From NCBI GenBank assembly GCA_963669155.1, contig OZ022578.1, forward strand, positions 10,119,730 to 10,183,729: a DNA stretch of 64,000 bases, given 5' to 3'. The translations under genes were made by a program, and so were the position numbers. Below, in pieces: positions 50,517-61,295 of this stretch (position 1 is its first letter; the number at the start of each line of letters is the position of its first letter). The notes beneath the pieces are model-generated. The model ran no database searches. It saw nothing but the letters and a program-made list of their open reading frames with translations, and had not been told where the DNA came from. The stretch comes from Arbacia lixula (Eukaryota > Echinodermata > Echinoidea > Arbacioida > Arbaciidae).

Positions 50517-51965
50517 GTGTCTCGCCCACTTGCGAAAATAACCAGAAATATCGCGATCTCCGTTGCTACGCAAAAGAAAACTGAAACAAATAAATAAGCA
50601 ACTTTAAACAGACAACATCAAAATCAGGTGCAAAATAGTGACTTTGAATAAATTTGCATAAATGTGCATGAGTAATGTTTGCCTAAATCTACATCAGTAA
50701 TGCTCACACATGCTCACACAATTCTGTGCACAAGTTAGGAAGCCTTCACCAAGAGTCTTGCAAGTAAACTTTAATGTATGACCTCAAATGACCTTTGACC
50801 TTATCATGTGACCTCTTACAGCACAATAACATGCAGGTGCCCCCAGTGCATCCATCATCCAAGTTTGATTGCCATTGTAGCAACATGTGATGAGTTATGT
50901 GTGATAAGAGAGTCTTGCAAGTAAACTTTAACGTATGACCTCAAATGACCTTTGACCTTATCCTGTGACCTCCAACGGTACTATAACATGTAGGTACCCC
51001 CAGTGCATCTATGACCCAAGTAAGGTTGTAATCCAAGCATCCTATGTGAAGTTATTTGTCAAAAGAGAGTCTTGCAGGTAAACTTTAACGTATGACCTCA
51101 AATGACCTTTGACCTTATCCTGTGACCTCCAACGGTCCCATAACATGAAGGTACCCCCAGTGCATCTATGACCCAAGTAAGGTTGTAATCCAAGCAACCT
51201 ATGTGAAGTTATTTGTCAAAAGAGAGTCTTGCAGGTAAACTTTAACGTATGACCTCAAATGACCTTTGACCTTATCCTGTGACCTCCAACAGCACCATAA
51301 CATGTAGGTACCCCCAGTGCATCTATGGCCCAAGTTAGGTTGTAATCCAAGCAACCCATGTGAAGTTATTTGTCAAAAGAGAGTCTTGCAGGTAAACTTT
51401 AACATATGACCTCAAATGACCTTTGACCTTATCCTGTGACCTGCAACGCCACCATAACATGAAGGTACCCCCAGTGCATCTATGACCCAAGTTAGGTTGT
51501 AATCCAAGCAACCCATGTGAAGTTATTTGTCAAAAGAGAGTCTTGCAGGTAAACTTTAACGTATGACCTCAAATGACCTTTGACCTTATCCTGTGACCTC
51601 CAACAGCACCATAACATGTAGGTACCCCCAGTGCATCTATGGCCCAAGTTAGGTTGTAATCCAAGCAACCCATGTGAAGTTATTTGTCAAAAGAGAGTCT
51701 TGCAGGTAAACTTTAACGTATGACCTCAAATGACCTTTGACCTTATCCTGTGACCTCCAACGCCACCATAACATGAAGGTTCCCCCAGTGCATCTATGAC
51801 CCAAGTTAGGTTGTAATCCAAGCAACCCATGTGAAGTTATGGATCATAAGAGAGTCTTGCAGGTAAACTTTAACATTTGTGACGGACGACGGACGACGGA
51901 CGGACGACGGACGGACGCCATTTGGATCCCTTAGTCTCGCCTTCACCTCCGGTGGGCGAGACAAT
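50517..51965 (+). mobile_element. Pearl-like element with seven 156-bp core repeats
   Basis: The inverted subterminal ends are TGTGTCTCGCCCACTTG and CTCCGGTGGGCGAGACAA. The core is seven tandem units starting near 50751, 50907, 51064, 51220, 51378, 51535 and 51691, plus a partial one at 51849. Each begins AGAGTCTTGCA and holds TGACCTCAAATGACCTTTGA then CCTTATC. A GACGGACGACGGACG short array precedes the end. The architecture equals family A (ends with TGTCTCGCC, core of about 160 bp, short array) although the sequences differ. Confidence 0.8.
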
Positions 51966-52139
51966 AAAAGGGTATAGGGCTGGGTGGGAGAGAGAGAGCG
52001 AGGATTATTAAAAGCTGGTAAATGACAGAAAAAGAGAGGAAGAAGAAAAGGTGAGTTGGCAGGTGCCACATGTATGTACATGTGGATCGTGTTCAACTTT
52101 CAAAATAAAACACGGCAGTACCACAACTTTGAATATAGC

Positions 52140-55100
52140 TTAAAGACAGCCAGTCCCTTTTTCAGATCACCACCAAACCATCGAAACATTGGCAAAACAT
52201 ATAGAGAAGTGTTAGCAAGCTCTATATTCACAATTTGAAACTGATACGTAGTGTAAAATTCAAATAATGCACGTAAACAATGTCTGATTAAAAGTCTTTA
52301 CCTCAGGCTCTTAGCAGTTTGTGTTGAAATATCTGCTTTATTGATTAATCTGTTTATTAAATTATAAAACGCATTATGAAAAAAAATGTTCTATGGAAGG
52401 AATCATCTCCAAAGTTTGGTAGTTACTCATAAAATTAGGATTTCACACACGCATAATAACCACATAGATACTGTAACAAAGACTAATACTTTTTTCGTAG
52501 TACGAAAAAAGTCGGTTTGAAATTTAACGGCTGAAATTTTTTACATATACAGAAAGCTTCAACATGCTATATTCTTAGAAATGGTCTTGAATCACACTTT
52601 CTTCAATTTACGATCGTGATAGACGATTTCAAATTTTAAGCTTGCAAAAGGGATGGACAATCTTTAAGAATCAACTAGATAGTTATTCAATAAGTGTAAC
52701 TTCAGTTAGCGTTTGAAAACAGAAATACTGACAGAACGACTAATACTTGAGTCAAGAGAGTTCCAGAACCTTGGTCCGGTGCAAATTAAAGTGTTGAGAG
52801 TAAACTTAGTCCGTGCATGGGGTGAATGGAATGCAGAAACATGTCTTGTGGCATAATTGTGAATTTCATTGTTTTTCTTGAACATTTGGGCTAATGCCAG
52901 TGGCAGTACACCTGAGTTAACATCGTACATTAGGGAACCCAGTTGCATATAGTAAATGTCTTCTACCTTTAAGATTCTATGATGATGGAACAGAGGATTT
53001 GTATGAGCTCGAAAGTCAGCATCACAGATTGTTCGTATTACCCTCTTTTGGACCAAGAAGAGTTTATCTAATTGTGTTTTGAGAGATTTACCCCAAGCAA
53101 GGACACCATAATTGACATAAGGTAGAATTAAAGTTGAATACAAAATAAATCAAACGCTTTGAGGAAGAGCATATTTCAACCTTCAAATTACACCAGTATT
53201 CTTTGACAATGTTTTGCACAGATTATTTATGAGTTTTCCATGTTAATTTTTCGTCAATATGGAGACCTAGGAATTTAGTTGAAACCACTCTATCTATCAC
53301 AGCACCGTTGAATATGATGTCCCTAGGCAACAGCTTAATTGAATATAGTTAGTTTTTTTTTAGATTTAGGGACAGTTTATGTGCCTGAATGATGCTGTAA
53401 TATTACATAACTCTGAGTTAATTGTTTGCAAAAGGACTTGAACATCTTTGTGTGAAAAAAAATATGCTGGAATCATCTGCAAACAGTATAAAAGATGATA
53501 CATTGGAAGAGTATTGGAAATCATTTATATAAAGAATGAATAAAAGAGGACCAAGAAGAGATCCTTGCGGCACTCCACAGGTAACATTTTGTAACTCTGA
53601 AGCAAAACCATGAATATATACAAATTGCTGCCTGTCAGCTAAATAGCTCCTGAACCAGTGCAGCGCTGCCCTTCTGATCCCATAGTGCGATAATTTACTT
53701 AACAAAATGTCATGATCTACTGTATCAAATGCCTTAGAGTAATCCAAGAATATTCCAATTGTGTGCATATGGTTATCCAGGGCATTAGAAACTTTATTGA
53801 TGAAGTGCAATATAGCATGGGTGGTAATATGCTTCTCACGGAAGCCAAATTGAAAGTTGGAAAAAAATTTACTTGCATTGAGAAACTTAACACTTCTCAA
53901 GTAAATAAGTTTTTCAAGAATTTTAGAGAACCCTGTTAAGAAAGAGATGGGCCGATAGTTTGTCAAGAGCTTGGGGTCGCCCTTCTTCACAATCGAGACA
54001 ACCTTTGCAACTTTCACATTCCTGGGCACAATGCTATTTGTCATTGACAAATTAAAAATGTGCACTAATGGCTTTACAATTCCTGGTGCTACACTTTTAA
54101 TTAGACTGTTTGAGATATTATCGCATCAAGGGCTTTTCCCAATCTTCAAAGAATTTACCAAACTAAATACCTCTCCCTCATTCGTTGGCATCATAAACAA
54201 ACTCTGCTCATTAGGGTGCCTTAAGAAATCACGAAATGATTTATCACAATTAGGTATGCCCTCCGATAGTTTCGGACCAATATTACAAAAGTAATTATTG
54301 AAGTTTTCTACAATAGATTTCTTTATCATCTACTAATTCTCCATCAATTTCCATAGATCTAATACTTGATGCTACGTTCTTGCTCTTAAAAATTTGTTTT
54401 ATTACTTTCCATGTTCCTTTTATGTCTGAAACTGGGTTGAGTAATAATTTTTCTTTGAAACATGTAAGATTGTAGTTAGGGTGTTCCGATATCTCGTATA
54501 GTTTTTATGTGACTGTTCTGATTTAGCTGTTTTGTATTTGTAATATAACTTATTTTTCGTATTTATTGATTTCAACAGCGATTTTGTAATCCATGGCATT
54601 AAAGGGATTTTCTTGCGATTTCCTCTATTCCTTTTACATAAAGGTATATTCAAATCATACAACAATAAGAATTTGCTAAAGAAGTTATCGAAAGAGCTAT
54701 CAGCATTTTGATCAAGTAGAACATCACTCCAGTCGGTTGCGATTAGCGCCTCTTTAAGCCTTGCAATATTCTCTGAGTTACTCATATGGATACGATTATT
54801 TTAAGTAGTAGTGAGAGATTGTTTGCTAAGTGGCACTTTGGTATATACAGGGAAATGGTCAGACAGATCAGAAATTATGATGCCAGCAACTGGAAAAGGT
54901 TGTAAATTGCTGAAAATATTGTCAATGAGAGTAGAAGAGTGATCAGTTACTCTTGTAAGTTTAGCAATTAGAGGCATCAAGGAGAAGGACACCAACATGT
55001 TCAAAAATTCATCAACAGAGCTATTTTCATCACAAGAGAGCAAGTTCAGATTATAATCACCCATGAGAAATATTGTCGTTATTAAGTAATGGATTTGACT

Positions 55101-55560
55101 GTATATCATGTACTTCCTCTATAAAGAGATTTGTATTACTCTGCGGTGGTCTATAAACAACTCCTAAAACAACATTTCGCTTTCCTGGTAAAGTATGTTA
55201 ACATCAACAAATATAGTTTCCAACACATCATTCACGATGGTAAGTTCATGGCATACTTGGTAATTCAACATAGATGGAATATAAAGAGCCACCCCTCCAC
55301 CCTTTTTACTTTGTCTGTTATTAAAAACCAGATTATAACCAGGGATGGAATATAGGTTAGCATCGAGATCAGTAGGAAACCAAGTTTCAGTAACACCTAT
55401 TGCTGCGAATCCTGAGCTAATACACTTGGTGAAAGCACTGAAACTTTCAAAATTCTTACACACCGAGCTTTGGAGCAAGAGAGTTGTGATTGGATCAGTA
55501 AATTTGAGCAATTCTGTTTGCTCAAAACTCACATGAATTGCACATATTTACAGAGAATAC
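52140..55560 (-). mobile_element. CR1/Jockey-type LINE, nearly full ORF2, decayed
   Basis: Reading leftwards on the minus strand. Endonuclease: GVTETWF, SKKGGGVALYI, IFLMGDYNLNLL, STLIDNIFSN, DLSDHFPV. Reverse transcriptase: motif A GIFLDYSKAFDTVDHDILLS, motif B GVPQGSLLGPLLFILYIND, motif C LFADDSS. C-terminal domain: NYGVLAWGKS, HNYATRH, GPRFWNSL. The open pieces are 55532-55164, 55109-54801, 54785-54420, 54329-54126, 54065-53418 and 53143-52706, so at least five breaks inactivate it. A 550-base 3' UTR (52690-52140) follows and recurs at 59914-60440. Confidence 0.9.
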
Positions 55561-55593
55561 AGTGTACACCTGAATATTCTCGAGGCTGGTTTG

Positions 55594-55692
55594 AAGATGG
55601 CACCTGCGATGGTGAAGATTAAAGTTTATGCGCATGCGCCAGTTCCCATATATTAATGTACATTTTCGAAGATGGCAGCCAAGATGGCAGCC
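55594..55692. promoter_or_regulatory. NRF1 plus YY1 motif cluster
   Basis: A palindromic NRF1 site (TGCGCATGCGCC, 55629-55640) is flanked by three AAGATGGC motifs (55594, 55669, 55681), the last two in tandem (AAGATGGCAGCC twice). This pairing is typical of TATA-less promoters. It lies at the 5' end of the LINE and could be its promoter or that of a host transcript. Motifs seen; function inferred. Confidence 0.45.
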
Positions 55693-56035
55693 TTGACAGA
55701 ACGTATTTGTTAAGAAGATATGTCATGTGAACAGGAAATATGTAACATTGCTCAACATTTTATAGTGCAGGCTGTAGGACAGTGAGTTATTCATACATTA
55801 GTGTGATAAATGTATTTCAAATGAGTCCTTCATTCATATGCACAGGTCGATTACACAGTAGTCTGACCCGACACGCAGGGAAAATGAAGGCGAGCCCTCA
55901 AGACCCTCCCGCGAAGAAGGACTACCCTCTTAGTCGTATATCCTCTCACTATAAATAGATCTAATGATTTATTTTCAACACATTTGGGTGAAAATTAATT
56001 AGTCATAATTTAGGTGCATAATTTAATATGATACT

Positions 56036-56215
56036 ACAGGGAAACCCCGTTATAGCGAGAAAGTCGGGACCCACACTTTTTCCTCGCTATAGCCGATTGC
56101 TAGCTAGCTCATAAGTGTATCCACGGCAGCCTACTGTACGCTACTAGTCACAGTTCGCTAGCCGCGTAGCTGTCCCGCGGCTAGGCTGGCAAGACTAGTC
56201 TAAGTCTAGACCTAA
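56036..56215. mobile_element. Left part of a Tigger-like MITE
   Basis: TACAGGGAAACCCCGTTATA then GCGAGAAAGTCGGGACC is a typical Tigger/pogo-type end, and CTCGCTATAGCCGATTGC resembles the 13203 element. No matching right end was found. The Harbinger-like element is inserted into it. Confidence 0.5.
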
Positions 56216-56973
56216 AGCCCCCGTTCCACTATCACGATCTGGATCCCGATCTACCCAGATTTGTCAGATCGGGGTAGAACGGGAAAAGCGTACAAGGATC
56301 AGGAGCATCGCAGTAACAGCGTTGGGAGAACGGAGTAGCAGCGGGCACTTTTTCAGATCGGCAAGAAATTTTGAACATGTTCAAAATTTCTTCCCGATCT
56401 CCCCGATCAAATTTGACCTATTTTGAATCATGAAGCAAGCGGGGAGAACATAATGACAGCGTAAACACAGCGGGATGAGCGTAGTAAGGTCTGTACAAGC
56501 ATAGTTACAGCGGCGCTAGAACTGGAAGAAAACTAAATACCGATGTGATCCCGATGCTGCGCCGCTCTTCCCCGATCATAGTACGACTTTCCCGCTGTAA
56601 CACCGCTCTCACTACGTTCTCCACGCTTGACTTGAATTAAGCCCACATCCTACAACGCTCTTAATACGCTGTGTTCGCGCTTTAACTAGGCTGTCTCCGT
56701 GTTAGCTACGCTTTCCCAGACTTATTTACGCACGTCTTCCGCTCTCGCCGCTATAAAAGGGACGTAGCCAATACACCAGGAAGTTCGCTGCCAAAATGGC
56801 TCCCAAAAGAAGATCATCTCCTCTCCTCCTTCTTCTATTTCTCCTCCTTCTCAGAATAGCCAGGAGCAAAGTAGTGCCGTCATGGCCAGCTTTTTTCAAG
56901 GGAGTGCTTTTTGGGGGAAATTGAGACACAAAAATTACAAATTCCGATGTCAGGCATCTAAAAGAGCTATAAC

Positions 56974-57004
<31 letters not shown>

Positions 57005-57507
57005 ACACACAAACAAAAACAGAACAAAAAAAAATGTAACTCGCCCCCTTCTGAATAAAATTTTTTGAAAAGTGTGGTCCGGGGGGGGGGGGGGGGGGGG
57101 GGGTGCACTCGCAACCTTTGTGCCCCCCTGGTGACGGCCATGGAGAGGAATATAGATAGGGTACATCGGGCACTTTTTAGCTCTCAGAACGGGGAAACAG
57201 CGTGGCAACATCATATAGATCGTTCAGAGCGCATATACAGCGTGGATAGATTGTATAGCGTCGGCAACATCGCACGTACAGCGTAGTTATGTCGTTTTTA
57301 AAGCATAATTCCAGCGCCAGACATCGTAGGGCTTCATTCCCGATTATCGCAGTCAGAGCGTTTCAAGCACGTGTTGGTCGTAAATACAGCGTTCTTACAG
57401 CCTTCTAACATCGTAGTGTGTCCAGATCGGTTCATCTTTCACCCGATCCTTCCCGATCTGAGAAAATTGCCAAATCATGGAGAGAGCGGCATAGTGGAAC
57501 GGGGGCT
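56216..57507. mobile_element. PIF/Harbinger-like element, 1.3 kb, TAA target duplication
   Basis: The inverted ends AGCCCCCGTTCCACTATCAC and TAGTGGAACGGGGGCT are flanked by TAA on both sides (56213-56215 and 57508-57510). GATCGGG/CCCGATC motifs recur near both ends, and ACAGCG/AGCGTA motifs recur through the interior. The centre holds poly-C plus (AC)n (56971-57011) and a G run (57079-57102). There is no transposase. The TWA duplication fits PIF/Harbinger. Confidence 0.8.
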
Positions 57508-57619
57508 TAATCTTAATTTTAAGTAAACTAACGTTCCAATTAAAAAAAAGTAATGCAGACCTTGGCTTGAAATCATTTTTTTTTTTTTTGGACGAATTCA
57601 ACGGCAAAGAAGTTGTCTA

Positions 57620-57685
57620 GAGCTAGGGTCAGGGTTAGCTTTAGAATTAGGCATAGGGTTAGGGTCTGGGTTAGGTTTAGGGTTC
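57620..57685. repeat. Degenerate TTAGGG-like array
   Basis: GGTCAGGGTTAGC, ATAGGGTTAGGGTCTGGGTT and AGGTTTAGGGTT occur within 65 bases. It is a second decayed telomere-type tract (see 36880). Confidence 0.6.
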
Positions 57686-58275
57686 AAATTAATAAAATAA
57701 GTGCCAATATGGATACACATACATGAACTAGACTTGGACTAGCGCCAATATTTTGCCCTATTCGTAACGCAACGCACATTAGCGGGCAATTCGCCACAGC
57801 ACCGTCTCCGCACAGCTCTGCACAGTGCTGCGACTCAATAGCGTAAAATTCAGTTATGAGTAGCCCTATGTCCACTTCTCCGTTAGGAATATCTTCCAAA
57901 TTTACGTATTTCACTTCTGCAGAGCGTTTGAATATAGAAAATGAGTGTTCGATGCTTGGGGTAAATTTGTACTTACTGACAGCGTCGAAATCGTCCAAAA
58001 TCTGTTTAAATTCTTCACCTAACATTTATCGCAGCTTCTGGACTGGAGATTCGTTGTTCCCGCCGTAAAGCGTATAAATGAAATCGGTATGCTGCCAGTG
58101 GAAACCACTGATCTCTCCACTGGATATCGATGTGCGGGGATGGTCCTTTGTTTGAAGCCTCTGAGTTCCATTGTCCGCCATACCAGTTCCCCCGAAAGGA
58201 AAGGAACGTGATCGCTCCACTGCATGTGCATTGGAGCGGTTCACTAGCTGTCTGCATACTGTTCAAAGCTCTCAT
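57684..58275 (-). other. Unrecognised open region, minus strand
   Basis: Two neighbouring open stretches, 58275-58015 and 58025-57684, have protein-like composition (HIDIQWRDQWFPLAAYRFHL; FTPSIEHSFSIFKRSAEVKY; NLEDIPNGEVDIGLLITEFY). I do not recognise the family. Possible origins are a decayed transposon protein or a host gene fragment. Confidence 0.35.
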
Positions 58276-58515
58276 TGCTTTTCATATAAATCTACCTGAA
58301 CATATACTTAATGTACCAGAATCCTCAATTTTCTTGAAATTATGGTACTGCATTTCGGAAATGGGTTTTCAAGGGGTTGGTGTTTTTCTCACCAGAGGAA
58401 AAATGGATGAAATTCTTGACATGTCTATATGGCAATGCGAAATACCCCCGGATACCATCTTCGGGATAGGGTGAAGATTTTTTTGAGGTTATGCAGGCTT
58501 ACAACACCTTTTTTT

Positions 58516-59507
58516 TTAAAGAACAAGTCCACCCCAGAAGAAAGTTGATTCAGAGAAAAATCAAACAAGTGTTATAAATTTGTGTTAGTTATGCATGTAG
58601 CCATTAAAATAGATGCAGTCCGTGTGCTTGTGAAATTCCTCCTTGGTGAAATGAACATTGTGCAATGTGTACTGCCTAGAAGATTCTAGAATTTGAAAGA
58701 GGTGTCTGGGCCAGGTGTTTATTTACATAGAAAAATGTAACTATCCCAAAGCTAATCAGCATAACTAGGCATTGACTGTTCACGAGTGTGCCTGTGGGGT
58801 TCGACAGTGACCTATTAGGCCAATGATGAATGAACATTCTAAAACAGGCCACTGTGTTTATTGTTTGTCATGTTTGCAAGCATGGATAGAACTTTCTTTG
58901 TTTGTTGCATTTGACCTTGGCTCGATACACACCTGTGGATTTATACGAGGATTTTCTTTGTGTGGATAGTTACCTGCCTGTGAAAGCCTTACAATCTGTG
59001 GAGTAATATTTGACCATCTTGGATCATCTATTTGGACTTGACCATTTGAAATACCCGCTATTCAGCTGTACATCATTGGAATCAATATCGCGATCATAAT
59101 TTGGGAATACTGGATCAGATTATCACCTGGATCATCAACGGGAGCCGCGGATTCATTCGAACACATCCCCAGCATTGTGAGCTATGTCCGGGAGCTATGT
59201 ATGTACGTACATGTATAGGTAAGAGATAAAACAATTGTGAAAGCTTTGGGAAATGCCCGATACAATAAATATTACATAAATTAAATATTGGTGTCATTTT
59301 GTATGGTCATTTCTGTCGTGAATTGATCGTAACACAAGCATAACACTGAAAATTTCATCGCGTATAGGCCCTATTAAAAAAAAAGTGAAGTTTTTAAATG
59401 TATAACTTTCTTATTTTACTTCCGTTATTGATGAATTTTTCAGTTTTTTATGTGAAATTTCTCTATTTATTCAAATCATTTTTCACTGGGGTGGACTTGC
59501 CCTTTAA
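58516..59507. mobile_element. MITE with AAGTCCACCCC ends, split by a family B copy
   Basis: TTAAAGAACAAGTCCACCCC at the left is inverse to GGGGTGGACTTGCCCTTTAA at the right. A family B copy occupies 58570-59334, so the MITE itself is about 225 bases. Confidence 0.75.
58570..59334 (-). mobile_element. Family B element, complete but internally shortened
   Basis: It runs TGTTATAAATTTGTG to GAATTGATCGTAACA. CAAG flanks both sides (58566-58569, 59335-59338), the best candidate for the family's target duplication. It is about 140 bases shorter than the 48386 copy. Confidence 0.75.
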
Positions 59508-59714
59508 GAGTGTCTCTCTCCCTCCGCCACACCCAGCACCCTATTCAATTATCCTCACAGTTTGTTCATAGTTAAATCTGCCATTTCATTCTTGCACAAT
59601 ATCTGCCATTTCATTCTTGCACAATATCTCCAACTCCCCTTCCCCCTTCACCACACAAATACACACACACATGCACACCCCAAACATGCACACCCTCACA
59701 TAGACATGGCTCTC

Positions 59715-60519
59715 AAAGTGATCACTAGGTCTTAATTTTACCGAACTTCGTTCAGGAGAGACAAAAATGATGCACATGGCCCTTTTGACCCCTAGATGAC
59801 CTTTAACCCCATCATCCTCATGAAGAAACATGTGGTATTACCCAAGGATCATTTGCGCCAAGTTTGATCAGAATTGAAGAAATGAAGAAATGAAGAAATG
59901 AGAGCAAGTTAAAGATTGTCCGTCCCTTTTGCAAGCTTAAAATTTGAAATCGTCTATCACGATCGAAAATTGAAGAAAGTGTGATTCAAGACCATTTCTA
60001 AGAATATAGCATGTTGAAACTTTCTGTATATGTAAAAAATTTCAGCCGTTAAATTTCAAAACCGACTTTTTTCGTACCACGAAAAAAGCATTAGTCTTTG
60101 TTACAGTATCTATGTGGTTATTATGCGTGTGTGACATCCTAATTTTATGAGTAATTACCAAACTTTGGAGATGATTCCTTCTATAGAACAATTTTTTTTC
60201 ATAATGCGTTTTATAATTGAATAAACAGATTAATCAATAAAGCAGATATTTCAACACAAACTGCTAAGAGCCTGAGGTAAAGACTATTAATCAGACGTTG
60301 TTTACGTGCATTATTTGAATTTTACACTACGTTTCAGTTTCAAATTGTGAATATAGAGCTTGCTAACACTCCTCTATATGTTTTGCCAATGTTTCGATGA
60401 TTTTGTGGTGATCTGAATAAGGGACTGGCTGTCTTTAAGGTTTTATAACAGACCAACAGACTAACAGGAAAAGTGATGTACTAGGTCTCTACCGAACTTC
60501 GTTCAGGCGAGACAAAAAT
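59715..60519 (+). mobile_element. Family A Pearl-like element interrupted by a LINE 3' fragment
   Basis: Core sequence up to AGAGCAAGTTAAAG (59913) resumes with TTTTATAACAGACCAACAGA at 60441 and ends CTTCGTTCAGGCGAGACAAA. Just left, at 59577-59630, a 27-base unit (TCTGCCATTTCATTCTTGCA type) is present twice. Confidence 0.75.
59914..60440 (+). mobile_element. 5'-truncated LINE copy (3' UTR only), sister of 52140-55560
   Basis: About 525 bases match 52140-52670 inverted, with about 95 percent identity by eye (shared AAGCTTAAAATTTGAAATCG, AAGCCTGAGGTAAAGACT-like, GGGACTGGCTGTCTTTAAG). Both end at the same base, as expected for target-primed reverse transcription. Confidence 0.85.
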
Positions 60520-60557
60520 GGGAAAATATTTTACCAATTAAGGCAGGGGGTTGATTG

Positions 60558-60589
<32 letters not shown>

Positions 60590-60596
60590 TATATAT

Positions 60597-60840
60597 ATGA
60601 GAGAAATGGATGAAGAGAACAATGGTAGTTCCCCAGAGCTATCGTTCTACCCTTTGGAAAAATTGGTGATGCCGATAAAATGTCTCTGCCGGGAATCGAA
60701 CAATGGCCGGTAGGCAGGGCTGTATATACCCTCTGGGGAACCTTGATTTAAGCTACGCCTACCATTGTTCTCTTCATCCATTTCTCTCACAAAATATTTA
60801 AATAAAAGAGTTGCCAAAGCTGTTGTATATGTATAATTTC
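60597..60840. mobile_element. Second tRNA-derived SINE, inverted pair of fragments
   Basis: A minus-strand fragment (60597-60737, broken off at the B box: GGGAATCGAACAATGG) is joined to a plus-strand tail fragment (about 60731-60840). TGAGAGAAATGGATGAAGAG and CTCTTCATCCATTTCTCTCA form the arms. (TA)n lies at 60555-60598. Confidence 0.75.
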
Positions 60841-61027
60841 TTACATTTATACACTTTCTCCCATACATGTACTGCATCAAAGTAATAGCTTTGATCCAGC
60901 TGAGGCACGGCGGCTTGTCATTGTTCAAAACCCACCTACACCCAACAAAAGGAAATCATAATTGGTATAGTGTCGAGAGTTTGACAATCTGACGGTCAAT
61001 CGGATCAAGGTTGCCTTAGCCACAAAC

Positions 61028-61256
61028 CTGTCTCTGTGGTCTAGTGGTTAAGGCACCGGCGTTCAAATCTTGGGGCCCGGGTTAGATTCCCGGCAGAGAC
61101 ATTTTTTCGGCATCACCAATTTTTCCAAAGGGTAGATAGCTCTGGGGAACCTTGATTTAAGCTACGCCTACCATTGTTCTCTTCATCCATTTCTCTCACA
61201 AGATATTTAAAATAAAAGATTTGCCAAAGCTGTTGTCTAATTTCTTACATTATATA

Positions 61257-61260
<4 letters not shown>
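61028..61260 (+). mobile_element. Second tRNA-derived SINE, full copy with TA tail
   Basis: The tRNA-like head (61033-61103) has the acceptor-stem pair GTCTCTG/CAGAGAC, an A box TGGTCTAGTGGTTAAGG and a decayed B box GGGTTAGATTCCC. The body ends CAAAGCTGTTGTCTAATTTC and a (TA)n tract follows (61258-61290). It is not a functional tRNA: the anticodon stem does not pair and the T loop is altered. Confidence 0.85.

Positions 61261-61288
<28 letters not shown>

Positions 61289-61295
<7 letters not shown>

Noticed and set aside
52128-55560. A host gene encoding a reverse transcriptase-like protein
   Set aside because: The order of endonuclease, RT and 3' UTR, multiple breaks and a truncated sister copy show a LINE.
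61033-61103. A functional tRNA gene
   Set aside because: The acceptor stem pairs, but the anticodon stem does not and the T loop is altered. A long SINE body follows, so it is a SINE head.
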